DNA from: Pseudocercospora fijiensis CIRAD86
Lineage: Eukaryota; Ascomycota; Dothideomycetes; Mycosphaerellales; Mycosphaerellaceae
NCBI RefSeq assembly: GCF_000340215.1
Contig: NW_006921532.1
Coordinates: 7,357,910-7,421,909 of the forward strand
DNA length: 64,000 nucleotides
Direction: 5' to 3'
Shown here in pieces: positions 10,480 through 20,943 of the stretch. The stretch's first letter is position 1; every line of letters begins with the position of its first letter. Position numbers and translations under genes: made by a program. The notes beneath the pieces were generated by a model, which worked only from the letters and a program-made list of their open reading frames with translations, was not told the DNA's origin and did not search any database.

Positions 10480-13400
10480 CGCTCGCGTAAGGCGGCCGGC
10501 TATAGCCGCGAATTCTAGAGTTCCTATACGTGATTTTCCCTATATCTAGGAGCTACCGCGCTAAGCGGGAGCGCCCGCGTGTTTTAGGGATACTAGAACT
10601 TTATATATATAAAAAAAACCCTCTAGCCTTCTAAGGTGCGTGCTTTCTTATCTATACTAAGACGAGATAGAGACTAAAACTAAACGTATCGGTCTATCTA
10701 GGGCCTCTAACTTGTCCGGTACCGCCGTCTATTTAGAGAGCGTATTATCTTTACGTATAGCAAGAACGAGATATAGCTTTAAATGCACCCTACGCGCCGC
10801 TACGCTATCGAAGACGTCGCGTAAGGGTAAATTACGGCCTAGAGACGATAATAAGTATAGAAAGTTTATAGACTAAAGGAGATAGATTACTCTACCTACG
10901 ATACCGTACTTAGGCTCCTCCGCCTTCTTTCTAAGTTACGATAGCGTCTGTCTCTAAGGCGCGAGCACCGTGCTTATAGTAGTCCTAAGGAAACGTACTA
11001 CTCTCCTATTCCTATATATATCTCTAGACGATAAAACTCTCTATTCCTACGCCCTATATCGAGGATTACTATCGCGTCGTCTATATCGATTTAAGTATAA
11101 CCGAAATTAGCAGCATTCTATACTAACTATAGCCTTCTTTTTATATCGAAGTCCCTTCCCGCCTCTACGTCGAAGAAGTCGTAGTATTTAATATAGCTAT
11201 CGTTTCGCGGGAAGTCGAAGGGTTAGTTATATTATAGCAAAGCATCGATAGCGCTAGAAAGATAGATTTCCTCTAATAACCGTAGGTCGTACCTAACTAG
11301 GACCCTCTATACGAAGGTACTATCCGTTCGGCTCGTTATAGTAGGATATGCGTATAAAGGAACGACGACGAAGCGATCTATACTAAACGACTATATAGTA
11401 GTAAGCTTTATCTACGCGAATTCGATCTAGAACCGGTTAGTAAAAGCGCTATATTCTTAGGGTACGCGACGGATATACCTAGCGATAATACCGAGGAAAT
11501 AGCGAGTTAGACTTTTAGAGGTATAGTCTTAGCTCGAACTCGTCGAGTTCGTCGAGCCTATTAGTATTTATATATAGATTAACGTAGACGATAGACCCTT
11601 CTATTTGCTCTTCCCGTTACGCCTAAGTAGTAACAACGTTAAGGTTACCGTCTAGGTACTTGTCCTACGACTACTTAGGTATAGAGATCTATAGGAGTTA
11701 GCTTTCTACTACTATATACTAGACGATATACGAGAACATATACTATGCATTCTTCGTCCTAAGACTCCGTCCGCTAGTAGATCTTATTTATAACTAGAGA
11801 TACTAATCTCGATATATACCTAGACAGCCGGTAATCTATAACGCTATAGTATAGAGATTTAGAAGAGAAGCCGTTATTCTTATCTATATTACGGTTCTCG
11901 TATACGCGGCGTAATACCTCCTTAGTAACTAGCTTATATATGTCTTATAGCGCTTCTTAATATACCGGGGCCCGGCCTATAGCGAGCAGTTAGCGAAGTC
12001 GTATAGAAGCGCGGGGGTGCTTAATCTCGGCTATAGCGCGATTTAATTCCTAATAATAAAAGGCTCGCTACGGTATACTATATAGAACGTCTATCTCTAT
12101 AGCTCGATATTAGCAAAGGTAGCGTATAGCGACTAATACGCTAGAGACTTACTATTAGGGAGGGCTATAGTAGCTAAGACTATATAGGAGGGGCGCCTTT
12201 ATCGAGGTCGCTACTAGTAATATCGATAACTAGAAGGAGGTAAATATAGCTACGTAGAAGTAGTCGCTATATTAGTTATTATAGTAGTAATATTTAGACG
12301 ACGCGTAACGCTGCAATATTACTATTTATATACGTAACCGTCGCTATGCGCTAAGCCTATACTAGCTAATAGATATAAAGCGACAATATAAAGCGACGAT
12401 ATAAAGCGACCCGCGATAATAATAACGGCCTCTTGCGACGCGACGACGAATACTCGACCTTACGCTTACTACTCTAGCTTAGATCCTACTACTATAACGT
12501 CGGCATCGTCGCTAGGGAGGTATTAATACGAACGAAGTCGTTAAGGACTTAAGTTAAGGCAAAGGAGCGCGTCGTCTGCCTCTAGCGATATAATCCGGTA
12601 AAATATGTCTTCTAGAGCTATAAATTTATATCGTATCGAGGGATATAAAAAGATGTCCGTTAAGTAGATAGCACGCTAAAAATTATAATAAATATACTAA
12701 GATTATCGTAGATTTCCTTTTGCAACCTCCCTAAATACTATATTCTCCCTTACGCTCTATACTACGATTGCCCGCGCCTTAGTTTATTATAACGCTCGAC
12801 TTGCTACGATACTCCTCTAGCAGGGCGAGACCGAATAATAATAAGGAAGGCTTTCGCCGGACGGGAGCGCTATATATAGTTAAGAGACAACTCCGCGTTA
12901 CTACCTAGTCGAAGCCTATACTATTACGAAGGAGCCGGAAATAGTCTAAGAAGTAGGTTATCTTAGCGTACTTATCGCTAAATAGGGCCGGGAGCTATAC
13001 CGTCTGTTCCTAATCGCGAGTAGTACTCTCCGAGAGTAAGGCGACGCTAATACTATAGCTAGATATCGTATCGAATTAATACTAGATCTCGAGGACCTTT
13101 ATAGCCGCCTTATTAGCGACGTTGTTATAGAAAAGGCTAGTAGCGATATAAAACACCTTAAGAGGCTTCGCGATAGTCGATCCTTCTACTAGCTACGATT
13201 CGAATATCTACCTAAGGTCTAGCTTCTAAGGGACGATACTAAACGAAAGAAACAAGCCGAACCGCCGTAGATCGAGAATCCTCTATAGCGGGCTAAGTAG
13301 TAGCGAGTCTTACTATATCTTCGTAAAGAAAACTACCGACTCTTACGGTAATTTCTACTAAGTACCGTAAACCTCCTTATACTAGAATTATTAGCCGCTA

Positions 13401-14160
13401 TATCGGAGTACGACCGCTACTATACTACTTACTATAGCTTTCTATACCTCGGACCTTTTAAGACTATAATCTTAAGCGTACGTCTTTATAAGTATTACGG
13501 TAGGCCTCGAGAGACTACGATAGGTAGTTAGTAGCGGGTCCTCGTTAGATCTATACTAGTACGACGCGAATAAGTACCTAGCGGCTAGGGGAGTTAGATC
13601 GAGGTTAGTTCTAGTAGAGTCTATAATAGTCGATCGCGATATTAGGTTATTATAGTAGCAATTAATAACTACGCGCCTACTAAAGTCGTTATATCTCCGG
13701 ACGTAGGCGCGTTATACGCGGCTACTATAATCGTATATACGACGCGCGCCTTCCTTAGGACTCGCGAGCGAAGGATACCGTAATTTCGTATAGCTTCTTA
13801 AAGACTATAGAGGTCGATAGAGCTATAATAGCGACTAAGAGGGTCGATAGTGTCGCATTTATAAGACCCCGATAGCGGAGCTCGCGATAGTAGGGCCTCG
13901 GTACCGGTCGTACGTACTAAATTACGCTTCCCGTAAGGCTACTAGCGCGATCGAGTATACCGCTTCGAGTAAATACCGCCGAATAAGGTATATACGACGA
14001 AGACGCCCTTTTCGAGACTACTATCGAAGTTATAGCTCGTCGCGGTATATACTACGACGTCTACGCCTTTCCGAATCGCTAAGGTATTAACGTTCCTCGC
14101 GTCTACTAATTAGAGGCCGCGGTTAGCCCGTTTTAAGCCGCACTAAGCCTAAAGGGGCCC
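10480..14160 (+). pseudogene. Unassigned coding-like frame, RIP-mutated
   Basis: The plus-strand frame in phase with 11101 reads as protein-like sequence from about 11230 to at least 12600. The longest stop-free piece is about 54 codons (11269-11430). Other pieces read INVDDRPFYLLFPLRL (11578 on) and ELAFYYYILDDIREHIL (11695 on). Stops are TAG and TAA. No polymerase, integrase, transposase or helicase motif was recognised. The part beyond 13000 is denser in stops. A short 13-bp tandem, CGACAATATAAAG / CGACGATATAAAG, lies near 12381. It is probably the ORF of a transposon, family unknown. Confidence 0.35.
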
Positions 14161-14323
14161 CAACTTTTGTTAAGTTGTTATATTATTAATATTATTAAAG
14201 ATTGGTTTCAAGTCTCTAGCGTGTCCGGAGATTTTAAGCTCCTTTGATTGCTCGTAAATAAGAAGGGTATCTCTGTTCTTGGTTCCTGTTCGACGCCAAC
14301 CTAATGCATACTGAACCTTGGTT

Positions 14324-15294
14324 TTACATCCACCTTCTAACGATAGGTATCGATGTATACATCTCATCATATTGCCTGCCTACCCAGCCTAGAGCCTCGC
14401 CACCTCTTGCGATAACTCCAAAAGAGCCAGCCATCCAAAGACCAGTTGCCGCTGCGGCGATGCCATTTATAATATACCACCTCCTCTTCTTGCTTAGCTC
14501 CCTCTTCGTACCTATCTGCGTGCTCTGATCTGGCGTCCATCCAAGCCACTTCGCCCAGCCCCAAGCGACGTGCCAACAGCCCACTGTAAGCAATGCGGTA
14601 AATCCAGCGAAAGATAGTGCAGGGTGTCGGGCAAATGCATGACTGACATAGTCGAGATTGACATTACTACTTCCACCAGGATATGACTTCGGTATCGCGC
14701 GGTTTATGACCATGTGTCCAAATACCAATGGGATGAATGCATATCCTAGCTTACTGGTTCCCGAAGCTTTTGGCCAGAACTTCGTGAAGAAGCTTGCTTT
14801 ATTCTCTCTGCTGTGCGCCTCGCCATATCTCTTCGCATTCTGGTTACGTCGCAGCACTCGAATTGCAACGCCTGAGAGGATGTGGCCCCATAATGGGAGA
14901 GCTACCATGATGGGCTCAAGAGCTCCTTGATAATAAGGTCTGGTAAGGAGGAGATATGGTTCGCTGGCTGGAACGCTCTGGGTGATGAGAGGTATTATGG
15001 AGGTGTTCGTGATGTGCATCGTCGCGAAGGCGGAGAAGACGTATGTGGAGTATGTATTATGGAGGTGTTCGTGATGTGCATCGTCGCGAAGGCGGAGAAG
15101 ACGTATGTGGAGTATTTCTGTACTCTTGCTAGGTACCATATTGCAGAATGCTGTGAAAGCCCGACGCCTGTTGTCGATCTTTGTGGTGCTGCTGCTGGTT
15201 TCTCGTTGGCATCGTTGGCCAGGTCCTCGGTCGGGATCGGTTCGAGCTCGTGCAGCCCAGATTCTAGCCGATCGAGCTCACTCATGTCCTCCAT
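14324..15294 (-). pseudogene. mcp1: mcp1 (MDM10-complementing protein 1), frameshifted
   Basis: The product resembles Mcp1, a mitochondrial outer-membrane protein with a conserved multi-TM domain linked to lipid homeostasis. The start at 15294 gives MEDMSELDRLESGLHELEP and reads into RVQKYSTYVFSAFATMHITN. A perfect 62-bp tandem duplication (14992-15053 and 15054-15115) then shifts the frame, and translation ends at 14995. The second frame, entered from the other copy, continues PLITQSVPASEPYLLLTRPY to the stop at 14324 and holds the rest of the membrane domain. Removing one repeat unit joins the two frames. No GT-AG intron could remove it, because the repeat unit contains no AG on the minus strand. 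An in-frame ATG at 15139 could give a shorter product containing most of the membrane segments. It is divergent from the C2H2 gene. Confidence 0.8.
14992..15115. repeat. Perfect 62-bp tandem duplication inside mcp1
   Basis: Two adjacent identical 62-base copies begin GTATTATGGAGG and end GTGGAGTAT (14992-15053, 15054-15115). Since 62 is not a multiple of 3, the duplication breaks the reading frame. Perfect identity implies a recent event or an assembly artefact. Confidence 0.97.
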
Positions 15295-15551
15295 CTTGAC
15301 GATGAGGTTTGCAACACGATGCTCAGATCTTGGGGGATGTTGCTGCCTTTCACATGCAGCTCACCGTCCAACCGAAACGAAGCAGTTGTCAGCGACTCGG
15401 ACTGCAGACAGGGATAACAAACTTTATTTCAGACCCCTGTCCGCATCACTCAAAGCTTCTCCCCGACGCGTCAAACTTCACCATCGCATCTCAGTCTTCG
15501 GAGGCACCGAGAGAACAGAATTGTTGAATTGCACGCACATACAAGACCAGA
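15295..15551. promoter_or_regulatory. Divergent intergenic region mcp1 / C2H2 gene
   Basis: This 257-bp gap separates two divergent start codons (15294 minus, 15552 plus), so it must hold both promoters. No clear TATA box or named binding site stands out. Confidence 0.45.
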
Positions 15552-16079
15552 ATGGCTCCACGGGGACAAGCTCTGCCTCAAGCAGCAACTGAGAGCGCAC
15601 GAGAAGCTCGAAAATCCTTCTTCTGTAAGCCGTGGGAACGTGGTCATGTGGATGGCGTGTAAGATGCTGAGTACGCAGGTGAATTGTGTCAGAAGGGATA
15701 TGCCCGAATGAACGAGTTCGAAGCACACGAGGGCTCATATGACCATCAACATCGGAAGCGTCTCATGGAGATGCGGAAACTGACCAAAGACCCATCAGCT
15801 GCGGCCAGAGCTCGTGCAGCAGAAGAACGACAGGATGCTGAGGGTGGTTTGAAGTCCATCTCGGTGCCTTTGGGAGGAAGCAGTAGCTCTTCAAGCCAGA
15901 GTGGCGTGAAGAAGAAGCCGGTGTTCAAGTCCACGCTGCAGCCGCAGAACGCAGCAATAGTGCCGTCGAAACCGCAGCTTGCCAAGCCCAGTCCTGAGGA
16001 TCCGGCGCTGGCAATTTTCAATGGATGGCAAGATCGCGCCTACGATCCGGAATATCCGACCAAGTACGTCCCGCTCTGA
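15552..16079 (+). CDS. C2H2 zinc-finger protein, small conserved fungal type
   Basis: The model is join(15552..15624, 15679..16079), 157 aa. The 54-bp intron has donor GTAAGC and acceptor ACGCAG. Splicing is required because it joins FF to CELC and so completes the zinc finger. The finger is C25-x2-C28-x12-H41-x5-H47, embedded in KGYARMNEFEAHEGSYDHQH, a highly conserved single C2H2 finger in fungi. After it comes a basic KRL/MRKL helix, an Ala/Arg/Glu-rich coiled-coil-like stretch and a low-complexity Ser/Lys tail ending WQDRAYDPEYPTKYVPL. The function is not known to me; nucleic-acid binding is inferred from the finger alone. It is divergently transcribed from mcp1. Confidence 0.82.
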
Positions 16080-16289
16080 GCAAGAAGCCATATGCAATCT
16101 TGGCAAGTACCTGTCACTTTGGCCGGGAAGGCCCTTTCGACGCGGGTCCATCCATTGTCAATGGCAAGAAGGGGACTGCTCATCGAGCGCCGTGCACCCT
16201 TCTATTCAATTGGCCATCTAGATCATCATCATTGCATCGCCAGCAGCCCTTTCTCATCGCCCATACACAACAACTTGCATCAATTCAGC

Positions 16290-17033
16290 ATGGCAGACAC
16301 TACAGAGAGCCCGAATGTAACGCCGGCAAGGGTCCGTATTCTACATCTGTTGGCGCGTACCGAGTGCTAAAGCATCCTGTCACCAGCCTCGTAGTTTACT
16401 TGACCTGCCTCCCGAGCTTCGGGAGCCCATCGGAAGGCTTGTCATAGACCAGCAGGTCAGTAAGAAGTTGTAGTCATGTCCACTGCGGGGGCGAACTGAC
16501 GAATGGCTCTGTAGCAAGATCCATTTACGGCCGAACGCATATGCAACATTGCCCGCCATCCTCTCTTGCGATTGCTTTCGAAGTCGGGGATGTTTTTCCA
16601 GCTTCTTGTACAGGACTTCCAGCAGCCAAACATTACACGAACCTGCAGAATTCTGAGGAACGAACTGCTTCCATATTTCTACTCGCACCGCATCACGATC
16701 GCAATATGCCCTCTGTGGAGTCAAGCCATGTGCGATGGACTGGGGCGCTGGCTTCGAGCAATAGGACCACACAACCGACGGATGATACAGTGTGCATTCC
16801 TATACAAAAAGAGGGAGCTGAAGCCGGTCGATCTGAAAACCCTTCTCAGACTTCACGATGGTCTTTCGATGACCGATTTTAGGCTCGACAAAAAATCCTT
16901 GGCAGGGCCAATGGAGTACAAATTCGGGAAGTGGCAAGCACACAAGTGCAAAGCTTGCAGTGCCTACAAATATACACGTAAAATCACCTTTGACCGTGAA
17001 AGTGGAGAGAGCATACTGCGGGACACTCACTAG
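16290..17033 (+). CDS. Fungal LPPELR-type (F-box-like) small protein
   Basis: The model is join(16290..16331, 16387..16455, 16515..17033), 209 aa. Both introns (55 and 59 bp) have GT-AG ends, GTCCGT..CACCAG and GTCAGT..CTGTAG, and fall in phase 0. The N-terminus includes SLLDLPPELREPIGRLVID, the hallmark of a large fungal family of F-box-like proteins of unknown role. NITRTCRILRNELLPYFYS follows, the second conserved segment of that family (the 'RTCRQIRxExLPxFY' type). There is no signal peptide or membrane segment. A short Cys pair (CKACSAY) lies near the C-terminus. The intron structure is inferred from frame continuity only. Confidence 0.6.
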
Positions 17034-17889
17034 GAAAGGCTGAGCGGTCGAAACTTTCGCTAACCAGAAAATCTTTGGATGTAGTGGCGATCATGGTTGA
17101 AGTAGCAGTTGTATAAGAGCTTCGTTTCCGCAGGAGAACAAGAACAAGTTGTCCGCTTGGGTTGCCGCCGTTGCGTGATGCCGCCGCCATCGTTGGTCAA
17201 GGATTTTGATTGCAACTCATCACCCCCACTGACTAGCATCGCCCAGGCACTGAACCACTGCAAGACCTTTCACCATGTCCATGACTGCTGCTACGAATCG
17301 GCCGACGTCTGTCGGCATGATGCACGACATGCCTGCCTGGTGATACGGTCGGTTGCAGTGTTCGAGTGGCAACGATATGTACTACACTTCGCGGAGCTAA
17401 ACATCCATGTGGCGAGGGCTTGGCGCTCAGTACGTGCAATCAACAAAACAGAAGTGAGACATGCTGCCACTAAGCATCTATACATGAGCAGGGTGGCGAT
17501 GACTTGGGTCAAGAGGTGAGCCAGGAGACATGGAAAGCAGCTAACACCCTTGGTCGGCTTCTTCGCGGTACTACTAAAGTCCGGAGAATCACGCCGCTCT
17601 AGGATGTCTATCCCCTTAACCGCCAACCGCCTTCTGGGTGAAGTCCGATGAACTGTTGTATAAGATCCGAGTGACCTGGTTGGTCAGATCCGCTTTGCAT
17701 AAGTACGCACTGACAGAATTTGTATGAGAAGTGGAGCAGAATCCCAGTTTAACCGACGAACGCTCCGAGGCGACGAGTTAACCAAGGGGATGATCACTGG
17801 ATTGCTAGAGTGGCGAAACGGTCGCAACCATCATGCCGATGCTCATGCTCATACTTTGAAGAATCCTCCGCCGTGTCTGAATCAATCCG
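17034..17889. other. Intergenic, no supported gene
   Basis: A 136-codon plus ORF (17109-17519) and several shorter overlapping frames exist but show no recognisable domain, no splice-supported extension and no protein-like composition. This is the convergent gap between the LPPELR gene (ends 17033) and the minus-strand reductase (stop at 17890). Confidence 0.5.
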
Positions 17890-18989
17890 TCACAACTGGC
17901 CCTCCAAGTTCTCAAGCACGCTCTGCTCCAGAGACTTATATCCATCCTGACCATACCACTCTTTCAAAAGCTTGGCGCCAAGCTCATTTGGCACCTTGCT
18001 GAGATCTTGGCCCTCGTTTTCTGGAGGTGTGGCGACGCTCGTGATATCTGGACGGACTTTTTTGATGGTGTTGACGATCTGAGTCCAGTTGAAAGGGACA
18101 TTAAAGGCGAAAATCCGCTCGTTCTTGACGGCCGGGTCCAGCGCTGCGGCAATGATGTGCAAGCGAGCATCGTCAATCACGTCGATCATGTATTCTGTGA
18201 AATATCGTCAGCATCAATCGTGATTTTCACGATAGGTGACTTACGTGGCCCAATTCCTGGAATTTCTCCCTTTGCTACAGATGGTATTGCACTACCCGTC
18301 GCTCCGGGCGATCCACCAGGCAGGATCTTGCCCATGTTGAAGTTAGGTAGAACAGCATTTGCAGTGAAGCCTACCTTTTCCTCCTTCACAAACTTCCAGA
18401 AAGCCCTCTCTCCTTCCGTCTTGGATGCTGAATAGACTGCAAAGGCTCGGGACTGCTCGTATGGTGGCGGGGCCCATGCCAGGTCGATCGCCTCCTGGTT
18501 CCAATCTTCAGCAGTCACCGAGAATTCCTGGTTGAGCTTCGGCAGCATGACAGCGGTAGAAGACGAAGTGAGCACGAATCGCTTGATAGAAGGCTCCTTG
18601 TGGGCCGACTTGAGGATCGAGAGGACACCATCCAGGGTTGGCTTGATGACTTGATTTGGGTCGGCGCTGAATGAGGTGTCGCTGGCCACATGTATCACGG
18701 CATCCACGCCTTTCACAGCCTCGTCAAAAGCGCCGTCATGCTGGAAGTCTTCTACGATCGCAGTCGAGTAGTCGGGATTGTTGTTGAAGACTTTCTTCGT
18801 CTTGTCGGCTTTCTCTTGCGAGCGAGCTGTGCCGCGGACTTTGTATCCGGCTTCAAGTGCCTCGTTGACGACGTGCGAGCCGATGTAACCGGATGCTCCG
18901 GTGACCAGGATGAGAGAGCCCTTTGGAAGAGCAAGCTCATCGCCTTTGGTCTCCTTGAGCTTGGACGCGAGTTTCTCGATGGTCTGCAT
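17890..18989 (-). CDS. NAD(P)-dependent reductase, extended SDR, GRE2-like
   Basis: The model on the minus strand is exon 1 18989..18245 and exon 2 18194..17890, 349 aa. The 50-bp intron has donor GTAAGT and acceptor TTCACAG. It joins GIGP to QYMIDVIDDARLH, restoring the conserved segment in which GRE2-like proteins normally have a Gly-Pro-(x)-Tyr turn. The Rossmann motif VTGASGYIGSHV (G31-x2-G34-x2-G37) and the catalytic YSASK (Y185, K189) are intact, with Ser-rich TSSST upstream. The family reduces aldehydes and ketones in the cytosol using NADPH. The substrate cannot be told from sequence. The ATG at 18989 was chosen because upstream in-frame sequence has no ATG. Length is normal for the family. 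Confidence 0.87.
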
Positions 18990-19763
18990 GGTGGATGTGG
19001 AGGTGCTTTCGTGAAGTCCAAAATTTTCTGTCAAGTTAAAGTTCCCTCAATCTTCGGCGAACTTGAGCCACAGCAGGAAGTGAGGTTACCCAACCAGTCA
19101 ACTGCAGATTTATAAGGGAGGACAATCAAGGACTTGTAATCTTTGCAGGCGCTATCTCATTGTGCATGTCCAGCGCAAGTGCAGCACTTACCGCCATGAT
19201 CCGCTGAAGACAATTGGATGAATCAGCATACTAATGATGTAGTGCAAAATTCAAAATAGTGTTGATCTCGTTACTCGTGGCATGGTCTGCGAACAATTGA
19301 GCACAGCAGCTCTGCTCCATACGAGCCCAACAAAATTAGCTGCTAGGATGTTGGCCTCCGATAATAGCAGGTATGATCTTGTTCTGTGACGAGCTTGATC
19401 GTATAGAGTATATACGTCTCGACCCTGACGCCCTGAAGCACGCCAAACATGATCGTAAGCGTTGACCCTGCTTTGTATACAAGTATGGCAACGACATTCC
19501 TTCAAGATGGAGTCTTCCTCCCCTAAACGTCAGCCCTCAGAGGCTCTGAAATGCCTTTCAAAAGTCTTATATCCAAATTACTGCCTACTACAGTCTCCGA
19601 TGCAGCGCGGAGTGACAAGATTTGATCAGATCTTGATTTCCGCCCACCGAAGTCGACTATCCTGTCCCTAATCGGTCAAGACATCTTGGGCCTCTCAATC
19701 ACTTAAAGAGTCCGGTCTTAGCACTACGCGTAGGGCAAGAGTAATAGATCAAAGAACTGATGA
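18990..19763. other. Intergenic, no supported gene
   Basis: This is the promoter side of the SDR gene. Only short spurious frames are present. Nothing recognisable was seen in the rest. Confidence 0.5.
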
Positions 19764-20083
19764 CTAACCATAACAGTTGCACACTCCAAAACCAAATGTC
19801 TGTAGTGATGTTCCACGAAAATCGAATTCAAGCTCTCCATTCGCATTTGCTTTCAGCCAGCGCTCGGGTCTGAACTCTGCGATGTCGTGTTGGACGTTCC
19901 ACATCTTTGCGTCGCCTTTGAAGTCTTTGCTCGACTGGCTTCGCAGGTTCTCGTTGATCCGGAAGACATACTGAGCTTGGATGAAGGAAGTGTAGACGGT
20001 ACATGCGAACCCGTGCATCGTCAGTTGAGATGAAGTCTCTCTGAAGAAGGCGACTCACAGTGGTGCCAGCGTTCAAGCGGCCA
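19764..20083 (-). pseudogene. Cytochrome P450 C-terminal fragment
   Basis: The minus frame carries EFRPERWLK, the P450 PERF-type motif, followed by the heme-binding loop FGFGVCNCYG (F-x2-G-x3-C-x-G). The usual Arg two residues before the Cys is replaced by Cys. Upstream, LNAGTT is followed by a GTGAGT donor-like site, consistent with an old intron. No conserved sequence follows the heme Cys, where about 60 more residues are expected, and I could not find the I-helix or N-terminal anchor upstream. It is therefore a truncated relic. Sequence up to about 20.6 kb may hold further degraded P450 exons but is not interpretable. Confidence 0.7.
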
Positions 20084-20943
20084 GGTCATTGGTGAGCATT
20101 GTGCGGTAGGAGAGGTATGAGAAGCCGCCGAAGAAATTTGAACCGTCAAATTCTCGTCCTCTGTGTCATGTCAGGCGCTTGATCTCTGCTGGTTGTGTAG
20201 GCTTGATGTAGTGATTGGAGAACTGAGTTGTCTGCTTCCCCTAGTCAAGAACGAAACTGTCCAGGTTCAGTACCGTAGAGCTGCCCATGAAAAGCTTCTC
20301 GTGGAATAGGCTTGGGGTACGTTGCGCGATAAGGAATGAAGGCTGAAGCCAGTGCTTTGGCGAGTTATCCGATATGCTTGTTCGAATCGCCGACATAATA
20401 TTCCTCTGACGCGTTCGGGAACTTCGGGGATCATCACATCCTTGGAAGCGATCCCAGGAATGTCCCAGTCCGAGCCCGTGGCCTCATCTGACATTCGACG
20501 TCTGTCACGCATAAGCGTATGCCCGACTTCACGTCCACAAGCAATACGATCCTGCTACAGCCGAGATGTGACAAGCTGTCCTCATTTCTCCAGGAGTCCT
20601 CCGGCGGCATTGTTCTAATGTCAAACGAAACCGTTCGATGCCGTGCTCATGGTTGATGAGCCCACGATCGTCTTCCCCATGAAAAGAGATCTCCAAAAGA
20701 CCCGTTTCCATATGAAAGGACTTGATTAAATGGCTGGTAGGTGTATTCCAGAAATCTCTCTTCAAAATCTGGTTGAGAGAGGAGCAACGCCACCCGAGGA
20801 AACTTTGTTGCCAGTGCCGATCGCTACAACAACCAGTTGGCCAAATGCAGAGCAGTGTAGAACATCTCGAATCCAAGCGTACATCCTGAATTGCATCGAC
20901 TTTCATGGCCTCGAGATAGCCAAAGACGCTCTTCAAGTACTGG

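Larger units (their letters stand above)
1..14160. repeat. RIP-saturated repeat block (left flank)
   Basis: The whole stretch shows the RIP signature on both strands: CpA and TpG are nearly absent while TpA is very frequent and CpG is retained. As a hand-counted example, 13681-13740 has 12 TpA, no CpA and no TpG. TAG stop codons fill every frame, as expected when CAG and TGG become TAG. Almost no open frame above 60 codons survives. The block ends sharply near 14160, where normal composition and genes begin. Content: a minus-strand gypsy element (to about 7235), unassigned sequence, a 129-bp tandem repeat, a tRNA-like pair and an unassigned coding-like frame. Confidence 0.93.

Noticed and set aside
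1..14160. Very frequent TAG within otherwise protein-like frames, suggesting stop-codon reassignment
   Set aside because: The genes in 14-52 kb use TAG as a normal stop, and the blocks show CpA/TpG to TpA change on both strands, so RIP explains the stops.
14927..15592. 221-codon plus ORF across mcp1
   Set aside because: It is antisense to mcp1 and is lengthened by the 62-bp duplication; its translation shows the duplicated segment and no domain.
17109..17519. 136-codon ORF as a separate gene
   Set aside because: No domain or splice-supported extension, and antisense frames of similar length overlap it.
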